Assembly (NCBI GenBank): GCA_015494435.1 | Contig: WGBH01000421.1 | Coordinates: 1 to 21,267, forward strand | Direction: 5' to 3' | Origin: Thiotrichaceae bacterium | GTDB taxonomy: Bacteria; Pseudomonadota; Gammaproteobacteria; Thiotrichales; Thiotrichaceae | Length of the DNA stretch: 21,267 bases | Shown here: piece by piece, positions 15,783 through 21,267 of the stretch | Position numbering within the stretch: the first letter of the stretch is position 1 | How the letters are laid out: each line of letters starts with the position of its first letter | Made by a program: the position numbers and the translations under genes | The notes under the pieces: model-generated | Database searches by the model: none | What the model was told of the DNA's origin: nothing | Seen by the model: the letters and a program-made list of their open reading frames with translations, nothing else

Positions 15783-16961
15783 TTAATTAGAAAAGAGTTT
15801 TTTGATACTATCAATAATCGATGACCATAAACCACCTGCATCAACAGGACTTAGCGCTACCAATGGAAGTTCCGCCACAACAATATCACCGTCTTTAATA
15901 ATTGCCTTACCTAAAGGATCACCTCGTTGTATCGGTGCGTCAATATCTTTGTACAATTCCATCATTCCTTTGAGTTTATCGTAATGCCCTTTTTGTATGG
16001 TTACGTATAAACCATCAATTGTACCCGCTGGCACTTTATCGGATACACCTTTCCAAACCTTCGCTTCTGCTAATACGGAATTACTGGCATAGAGCTTGTG
16101 AGTTTCAAAGAAACGGAAGCCATATTCTAATAATTGTTGGCTATAATCAGCACGGGTCTTATCACTACTGGCACCGAGCATGACTGAAATTAAACGCATA
16201 TTATCACGCTTTGCAGAAGCAACGAGACAGTATCCTGCTGAAGCAGTATGACCTGTTTTCATGCCATCAACGGTTTTATCTCGCCACAGTAATTTATTAC
16301 GGTTGTATTGCTTGATACCGTTGTAGGTATAGTTTTTGATTTTATAGAGCTTGTAAAATTGTGGGTAATCTTTAATAAGTGCGCGGGCTAATTTAACAAT
16401 ATCTCGCGCTGTTGTGTAATGCTGAGGGTCAGGCATGCCTGATGCATTAGCATAATGTGTGCTATTCATACCGAGTTTAACCGCTGCCGCATTCATTTTA
16501 TCGACAAAAGAACTTTCACTGCCAGCAACATGTTCTGCTAAAGCGACAGCAGCATCATTACCCGATTGAATAATTAGACCGTGTAATAGACGTTCAAAAG
16601 GGACTTTTTTACCACCTTCAACAAACATCCGCGAACCTTCCATTTTCCATGCTTTTTCGCTGATTAAAACACGATCTTCAAGTGTTGCATTTCCCTTTTT
16701 TAATTCGCCATACAGTACATAGGCGGTCATTAACTTAGTGAGACTAGCAGGTTCGATTCGTTTACTCGGATTTTTTGCAGCTAATTCTACGCCACTGATA
16801 TTATCGACTAATAAATAGCTTTGAGCATTTAAAACAGGGGCAATAGGTTTATTATTAGCCATCGCCAATGAGGCATGAAAGAATAAAATACTCATAATAA
16901 GTATTTTAGAGAAAATTTTCAGAGGGGTAGTATTAACTGTTTTTGCTAAGTTAAACATCAT
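15783..16961 (-). CDS. dacA: D-alanyl-D-alanine carboxypeptidase (PBP5/6 type)
   Basis: Periplasmic enzyme that trims the terminal D-alanine from peptidoglycan stem peptides. From the ATG at 16961 it has 392 residues. A signal peptide with a hydrophobic core (about 14-33) ends in ASLAMA before NNKPI. The S11 peptidase triad is complete: Ser73-Lys76 in SLTK, Ser133-Gly-Asn135, and Lys235-Thr-Gly237. A PBP5 C-terminal beta domain follows, and the last helix, GGLWSSIIDSIKKLFSN, is amphipathic and should anchor the protein to the outer face of the inner membrane. A frame opening at TTG 16985 is rejected because aagga lies inside that extension, upstream of two adjacent ATG codons (16961 and 16958). 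A -10 element in the 159-base gap before it suggests a promoter of its own. Confidence 0.94.
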   Translation of the reverse strand: MMFNLAKTVNTTPLKIFSKILIMSILFFHASLAMANNKPIAPVLNAQSYLLVDNISGVELAAKNPSKRIEPASLTKLMTAYVLYGELKKGNATLEDRVLISEKAWKMEGSRMFVEGGKKVPFERLLHGLIIQSGNDAAVALAEHVAGSESSFVDKMNAAAVKLGMNSTHYANASGMPDPQHYTTARDIVKLARALIKDYPQFYKLYKIKNYTYNGIKQYNRNKLLWRDKTVDGMKTGHTASAGYCLVASAKRDNMRLISVMLGASSDKTRADYSQQLLEYGFRFFETHKLYASNSVLAEAKVWKGVSDKVPAGTIDGLYVTIQKGHYDKLKGMMELYKDIDAPIQRGDPLGKAIIKDGDIVVAELPLVALSPVDAGGLWSSIIDSIKKLFSN

Positions 16962-16995
16962 CTTGTTATTATTTCCTTGTAACAAATCTAATATT

Positions 16996-17001
16996 ATTAT
17001 A
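16996..17001 (-). promoter_or_regulatory. Candidate -10 element of dacA
   Basis: TATAAT on the - strand (17001-16996), 34 bases before the dacA start. The -35 is poor (ttaatg/taatga). It would allow dacA-ybeD-lipB to be expressed apart from mrdA-rodA. Confidence 0.4.
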
Positions 17002-17120
17002 GGACATATTCCATAAGGTCATTAAAAAAACAACTCGCTGTATTGTAATGCCTTCCTAGTATGCAGTCATCTTATATTTGATCGGTACTACTGCTCCCTC
17101 AAGGTGAATTAAATGCTGTA

Positions 17121-17618
17121 TTAGTTAATCACCACTTTAAATTGAGACATACCATCACTGACGAGTTTGTCTTTGACTTGATCAATAACAGATTGTTTAT
17201 GAAAAGGCCCAAGACGTACCATATGTAGCATCCTGCCTGCTTTTGTTTTACGGGACTCCATTGTTGCATAGGGTAAACCAATCGAGGATAAGCGTACAAA
17301 AGTATCTAATGCTTGTTCTTGATTAGGATAAGTTCCAACGACTACATAATAATCTTTCTTATCAATAACTTCATTTGGTACTTTGTGAGTTGCAATAGTT
17401 GACGCAGTTATTTTATTAGACTTATTTTCGATATCAGGTAAACGTAATGTGGGAGGTATTACCAAAGAGGTGTCTTTCTCATTGGCATCATCTGACTTTA
17501 AGAAACCGCTTACTTGACTACAGGATGTTAAAAAAAATAATGAACTGATAAGTGATAAGTTTATTAATAGACCCTTTATTTTATAGATAAAATTTCTTTT
17601 TATAATAGCCGACTTCAT
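17121..17618 (-). CDS. SPOR-domain lipoprotein in the rlpA position
   Basis: A 165-residue lipoprotein. A positively charged start and hydrophobic core (about 16-30) lead to the lipobox LTSC with Cys33 as the lipidated residue; Ser at +2 predicts sorting to the outer membrane. After a short linker with LVIPPTLRLPD (52-62), residues 89-165 form a SPOR domain (YYVVVGTYPNQEQALDTFVRL ... MVRLGPFHKQSVIDQVKDKL), which binds denuded glycan strands at division sites. In E. coli this position between rodA and dacA holds rlpA, whose product has a double-psi beta-barrel domain plus SPOR; here the barrel domain is missing and the product is less than half the usual size. It has a strong ribosome-binding site (aaggggag, ending 4 bases upstream). 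It could be a shortened rlpA or an unrelated SPOR protein; a peptidoglycan-binding role is inferred. Confidence 0.85.
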   Translation of the reverse strand: MKSAIIKRNFIYKIKGLLINLSLISSLFFLTSCSQVSGFLKSDDANEKDTSLVIPPTLRLPDIENKSNKITASTIATHKVPNEVIDKKDYYVVVGTYPNQEQALDTFVRLSSIGLPYATMESRKTKAGRMLHMVRLGPFHKQSVIDQVKDKLVSDGMSQFKVVIN

Positions 17619-17692
17619 TGTTCTCCCCTTATATTTTATAGCGCTAGTCTATCTCTCTATAGATGAAGCAGGGATGAATAAGCATTAAAGAG

Positions 17693-17731
17693 CTTTCTAA
17701 TCGCTATTTTAGAAGAGGGTAATTTAGAAAG
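17693..17731 (-). other. Hairpin just after rodA
   Basis: ctttctaa (17693-17700) and ttagaaag (17724-17731) form a perfect 8-base-pair inverted repeat with a 23-base loop, starting 4 bases after the rodA stop on the - strand. No long T-run follows. It may be an attenuator or stabilise the mrdA-rodA transcript; evidence is weak. Confidence 0.35.
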
Positions 17732-17735
17732 TTCT

Positions 17736-18869
17736 TTACATCGACGCATATCCTTTCTTACGTTTTTGCAGTCCCATGAGAAGTCCAAAGGCTGCCATTA
17801 AGGTCACCATTGAAGTTCCTCCATAACTGACTAATGGCAATGGCACACCGACAACAGGTAAAATCCCACTGACCATGCCTGTATTAACAAATAGATACAC
17901 AAAGAAGGTAAGGCTCAAACTACCGCCAAGCAAACGTGAAAAAGTATCTTGACCTTTAGTGGCTAGTATTAAAGCACGCCAAATGATAAGGAAGTAAATT
18001 GTCAGTAAAACTAGATTACCAAATAAACCAAATTCTTCGCCAAAGACTGCAAAAATAAAATCCGTATGTCGTTCAGGTAAAAAATCAAGTCTGGATTGAT
18101 CTCCATTGAGCCAGCCTTTTCCATAGACTCCACCTGAACCTATGGCAATGGTGGACTGATAGATATGATACCCTGATCCTAATCGATCTAAACTGGGGTC
18201 AAGTAAGGTATCAATACGTTGCCGTTGATAGGCATGCATTCCAAATTGATACACTAAAGGGACGGCTATTACCATACTAATCAACATACCAATCAACCAT
18301 TTCCAAGGAATGCCTGCGAAATAAATAACAAAGAAACCAGCACTACCTATAAGTAAAGCCGTTCCTAAATCAGGTTGTTTTATAATCAGGGCCATCGGTA
18401 CAGCAACCAATATGGCGGCAACAAGAATATCTACAAAACGTGGTGGCAGTGTTTTATGTGAAAAATAACTAGCGACCATCATAGGCACTGCAAGTTTCAT
18501 AATCTCAGCGGGTTGGAAACGAAAGCTTCCTAGTTCTAGCCAACGTTGTGCCCCTTTTCCCATGGTTCCTTGAATAATCACTAATATCAGTAAAATTACA
18601 CCAATAAGATAAATCCAGACAGATATTCTGCTGAGGAGATTACTCGGTAACTGTGCTGCAAATAACATAATAGCTGCTGACAAACCTAAATGAATCACAT
18701 GATGTGTAATAATAAACATATTTTCGCCACTGACATAATCAGCACCGCTTGCGCTGTATAAGGTTAGCCCTCCTAGCGATAATAAAATAATCAAGCCCAT
18801 AAAGAGTATTAAATCAATCCGTGAAAGCAGTCGAAAAATAGCCCCTAAGAGCCCACCTGATCTATTCAT
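17736..18869 (-). CDS. rodA: Peptidoglycan glycosyltransferase RodA
   Basis: SEDS-family enzyme that polymerises lipid II into glycan strands during cell elongation, working with PBP2 and the MreBCD complex in the inner membrane. The 377-residue product has about ten hydrophobic segments. The SEDS signature includes GKGAQRWLELGSFRFQPAEIMKL (105-127), KQPDLGTALL (164-173), and the catalytic loop LDFLPERHTDFIFAVFGEE with Asp270 in the place of the essential aspartate of E. coli RodA. The ending GVPLPLVSYGGTSMVT is the SEDS family C-terminal motif. The gene starts 4 bases after the mrdA stop and is translated from aggg at the end of mrdA, so the partner enzymes are made together. A rod or filament shape of the host is inferred. 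Confidence 0.96.
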   Translation of the reverse strand: MNRSGGLLGAIFRLLSRIDLILFMGLIILLSLGGLTLYSASGADYVSGENMFIITHHVIHLGLSAAIMLFAAQLPSNLLSRISVWIYLIGVILLILVIIQGTMGKGAQRWLELGSFRFQPAEIMKLAVPMMVASYFSHKTLPPRFVDILVAAILVAVPMALIIKQPDLGTALLIGSAGFFVIYFAGIPWKWLIGMLISMVIAVPLVYQFGMHAYQRQRIDTLLDPSLDRLGSGYHIYQSTIAIGSGGVYGKGWLNGDQSRLDFLPERHTDFIFAVFGEEFGLFGNLVLLTIYFLIIWRALILATKGQDTFSRLLGGSLSLTFFVYLFVNTGMVSGILPVVGVPLPLVSYGGTSMVTLMAAFGLLMGLQKRKKGYASM

Positions 18870-18873
18870 TTAT

Positions 18874-20874
18874 CTATCCCTGTTTTTTTTCTATATGCTT
18901 ACTATGTTTCTTACTGTGTTTCTTACTGTGTTTTTTTGACTTTTTTCTTCTTTTTTTATGTTTTTTCTTAATATTTTTCCTGCTTGATTTTGCTTTTTTT
19001 TCTTCCTTTTGGGGGGGCAACAAATAACTATCTAGTAATTTTCGTGCTAAGGGTGCAGCGACTTTACTGCCACCACCTGCATTTTCGACAATGACTGCTA
19101 AGGCTATGACTGGTTTATTCGCAGGTGCAAAAGCAACAAAAAGAGAATGGTCATGTAATTTTTTTGCTAATCGAGAGGCTTTGTAGGTTTTGTTTTGTGC
19201 CACACTAAAAACTTGAGCTGTTCCTGTTTTCCCTCCAAATTTATATTTTGCCCCATTACCTGCATGCCTTGCTGTTCCACCCGGTCCATGTACGACATGA
19301 ACCATCGCTCTAATAATTTCATTCCAATAGGAGGCATGTTTTACTTCTATGGAGGGTAACTGTTGTGCTGATATTAATTTTTCAGGCAAATTACGTGATG
19401 CTCGCACACCACGTAATACATGCGGGCGCATTCGCATTCCTTTCATTGCAATGGTACCCACAGCATGTGCTAGCTGTAGCGGAGTTACAGTCCAATAGCC
19501 TTGACCAATGCCAATATTCACTGTGTCACCGGGATACCAATTTTGACCAAAACGTTTTTTCTTCCATGTAGCAGAGGGCATAATGCCCGATTTCTCATGG
19601 GGTAAATCAATGCCTGTTCTACTTCCAAAGCCAAAGCGTTTCAATGAGTTAGAAAAACGTTTAATTCCCATTCGATAAGCAAGATCATAAAAATAAACAT
19701 CACAAGACTGGAAAATACCGCGTTGTAAACTAACATAGCCATGCCCCCCTCTTTTCCATTTCCAACAACGATAACGGTGTCGAACCCCTGGTATTTGAAA
19801 AAAACCACGCGCAAAAACGGAGCGAGAGGGTGTCACTATCCCTTCGTCTAAGCCTGCTAATGCTACCATTGGTTTAATAGTGGAGCCAGGTGGGTAGCTT
19901 CCTTGCAAAGCTCGGTTATATAAAGGTCGATTGGGATTATTTCTCAAAGCATTATAATTTTTATAAGAAATGCCATTAACAAATAAATTAGGATTAAACA
20001 TAGGAACAGATGCCATTGCTAACACCTCACCATTACGAGGGTCAAGAGCCACTATGGCCCCATTACTGTCTCGTTCCTCTAATAATTCCTCTGCCCTTAA
20101 TTGTAACTTTAGGTCGATACTTAAAAATAAGTCTTCACCAGCAATAGGTGGCTTACTTTCAAAAACGCGTTGTGGTTTACCATGTGCATCGACTTCTACT
20201 ATTTTATAACCTGATTTACCATGTAAACGAGTTTCATAAAATTTTTCAATGCCTGATTTACCAATATGCGTTGATCCTTTGTATTCTTTTTTGCCATCTT
20301 TGCCTAATCTTTTTAGGTCTCGTTTATCAATTCTGCCAACATAACCAATCAAATGTCCTGCCGTTTCTCCAAGAGGGTAAGTACGCTCCATACGGACATT
20401 GATTTTAAAACCAGGAAAGCGAGAACGGTGTACAGAAAAAATAGCAATTTCTGCTTCCGTTAAACTAGGACGCAACACAACAGGCACAAAGCGTGAATTA
20501 ACACGTAGCTTCTGTTTAAACTTCTTAATCGCTTGTGGTCCCATAGGAATGAGCTTATTAAGACGTCTCAACTCATCTTCTAAATCAGGGACTTTGTCTT
20601 TTGTTGCCTCTAAGACATATTCGATATGATTATCTGCTAATAATAATCCATTGCGATCATAAATTTGCCCACGAACGGGGGGGATAGGAATGCGTTTTTG
20701 ATAATTTTCTTGAGATAATTTGGTATAATGTTCGTAATTATTAATTTGCAGAAAGATAAGTCGTACTACCACTAGCAATAACGCTAAAAAGACTAATAGT
20801 CCTGCTACTAGCGAGCGTGAGCGAAATAATTTTAGCTCTTCTCTTTCATTTTTGACAGTTTGTTTATACGACAT
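18874..20874 (-). CDS. mrdA: Penicillin-binding protein 2 (elongation transpeptidase)
   Basis: PBP2 crosslinks peptidoglycan during elongation and activates RodA. It has a short cytoplasmic N-terminus, one membrane helix (about 21-43), a pedestal domain opening with RIPIPPVRGQIYDRNG, and a transpeptidase domain with Ser331-Lys334 (PPGSTIKP), Ser390-Cys-Asp392, and Lys549-Thr-Gly551 (KTGTAQ). At 666 residues it is longer than E. coli PBP2 (633). The excess includes a basic C-terminal tail (622-666) with 21 Lys, 3 Arg and 5 His, containing the repeat KKHSKKHSKKHSK. Cys370, His378 and Cys391 fall at or near positions of the zinc site described in Acinetobacter PBP2. The ribosome-binding site is poor; a -10 TATAAT lies 47 bases upstream. 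Confidence 0.96.
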   Translation of the reverse strand: MSYKQTVKNEREELKLFRSRSLVAGLLVFLALLLVVVRLIFLQINNYEHYTKLSQENYQKRIPIPPVRGQIYDRNGLLLADNHIEYVLEATKDKVPDLEDELRRLNKLIPMGPQAIKKFKQKLRVNSRFVPVVLRPSLTEAEIAIFSVHRSRFPGFKINVRMERTYPLGETAGHLIGYVGRIDKRDLKRLGKDGKKEYKGSTHIGKSGIEKFYETRLHGKSGYKIVEVDAHGKPQRVFESKPPIAGEDLFLSIDLKLQLRAEELLEERDSNGAIVALDPRNGEVLAMASVPMFNPNLFVNGISYKNYNALRNNPNRPLYNRALQGSYPPGSTIKPMVALAGLDEGIVTPSRSVFARGFFQIPGVRHRYRCWKWKRGGHGYVSLQRGIFQSCDVYFYDLAYRMGIKRFSNSLKRFGFGSRTGIDLPHEKSGIMPSATWKKKRFGQNWYPGDTVNIGIGQGYWTVTPLQLAHAVGTIAMKGMRMRPHVLRGVRASRNLPEKLISAQQLPSIEVKHASYWNEIIRAMVHVVHGPGGTARHAGNGAKYKFGGKTGTAQVFSVAQNKTYKASRLAKKLHDHSLFVAFAPANKPVIALAVIVENAGGGSKVAAPLARKLLDSYLLPPQKEEKKAKSSRKNIKKKHKKRRKKSKKHSKKHSKKHSKHIEKKQG
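18898..18933. repeat. Three 12-base tandem repeats inside mrdA
   Basis: Three units of cttactrtgttt (18898-18909, 18910-18921, 18922-18933), one base differing in the first. On the coding strand they encode the repeated Lys-Lys-His-Ser of the PBP2 tail. Copy number could change in frame by slippage. Confidence 0.8.
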
Positions 20875-20920
20875 TAAATTCTATGGGGACTTAGTCAGGG
20901 AAATATAATTTTGATGCAAC

Positions 20921-20926
20921 ATTATA
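20921..20926 (-). promoter_or_regulatory. Candidate -10 element of mrdA
   Basis: The - strand carries TATAAT at 20926-20921 followed by gttgcatc. The -35 is weak (tccatt at 17 bases). It would start the mrdA-rodA transcript about 40 bases before the ATG. Confidence 0.4.
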
Positions 20927-21119
20927 CCCCAAAGAAAATAAATAATGGATTTCTAATATGTTAAATGGTGTAATAAATTTAATTTTTATTTGATATTATC
21001 TATCTATGACGGAGTCAGCAAATTTCAAATAACAAATATCTCTATGTTAAAGAGCGTAAATTAAACGCTTTAAGCAAGAACGTAATTTTTTAAACATCTT
21101 AAGAATTTTTTATACCATT

Positions 21120-21267
21120 ATGAGCTCATTGCGTGATCAACTATTGAAAGCAGGACTTGTTACTAAAGAGCAAGTTCAAAAAGCTGAAACTAAGCCTCAG
21201 CTTAAAAGAAGCAATAAAAATATAAGTCATAAAATGAATTCTTCACAGAAAAAACAAATAAAAAAAA
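21120..21267 (+). CDS. yaiL: DUF2058 (YaiL-like) protein, cut by the window end
   Basis: The first 49 codons of a gene that continues past the right edge. The start MSSLRDQLLKAGLVTKEQVQKAE is the typical opening of the DUF2058/YaiL family, small basic proteins sometimes labelled as nucleoprotein or polynucleotide-associated, with no firm function. A Lys/Gln/Ser-rich stretch follows, as in relatives, where a charged linker precedes the conserved C-terminal part; that part is not in the window. The gene is divergent from mrdA across 245 AT-rich bases in which I see no other gene and no strong + strand promoter. Confidence 0.8.
   Translation, partial: MSSLRDQLLKAGLVTKEQVQKAETKPQLKRSNKNISHKMNSSQKKQIKK

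Noticed and set aside
21041..21075. Hairpin aagagcgt/acgcttt upstream of the DUF2058 gene as a terminator or riboswitch
   Set aside because: The stem is short with a bulge, no T-run directly follows, and no conserved aptamer pattern is visible.

Overview
The window comes from an AT-rich gammaproteobacterial chromosome and carries almost entirely housekeeping genes. The proteins read through as close relatives of Escherichia coli IlvD, MnmG, SerS, GlyQ/GlyS, LipB, PBP2 and RodA, and the block mrdA-rodA-x-dacA-ybeD-lipB keeps the gammaproteobacterial order. A monomeric isocitrate dehydrogenase, a DUF1015 protein and dispersed palindromic repeats between genes would fit a sulfur- or methane-oxidising lineage (Thiotrichales/Methylococcales type), but I cannot fix the genus from the sequence. 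No tRNA, rRNA, CRISPR array, insertion sequence or prophage gene was found.

Left part (1-7240, + strand): a repeat-bearing leader, then ilvD (branched-chain amino acid synthesis) followed after 4 bases by a glycerate/hydroxypyruvate dehydrogenase-like gene; a 335-base non-coding gap with palindromes; then mnmG (tRNA wobble-uridine modification), crcB (fluoride channel) and serS (seryl-tRNA synthetase). Middle (7241-14251): a repeat-rich gap, then a DUF1015 gene and monomeric icd on the - strand, and glyQ-glyS (overlapping by 4 bases) reading away from icd on the + strand.

Right part (14328-20874, - strand): a cell-wall elongation and lipoate cluster read from mrdA (PBP2, transpeptidase) through rodA (glycosyltransferase), a SPOR-domain lipoprotein in the usual place of rlpA, dacA (D,D-carboxypeptidase), ybeD and lipB, ending in a psiE-like membrane gene where lipA often lies. 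A symmetrical hairpin at 14265-14292 probably stops transcription from both sides. At the right edge a DUF2058 (YaiL-like) gene begins and runs off the window.

I found no clearly new multi-gene system. The points most worth a second look are a long hairpin repeat present twice with base-pair covariation, an SPOR-only lipoprotein replacing RlpA, a lysine/histidine-repeat tail and possible metal-site change on PBP2, and the ParB-like DGHHR motif of the DUF1015 protein. Several gene starts were set downstream of the longest possible reading frame (ilvD, serS, DUF1015, dacA), from family alignment and ribosome-binding sites.
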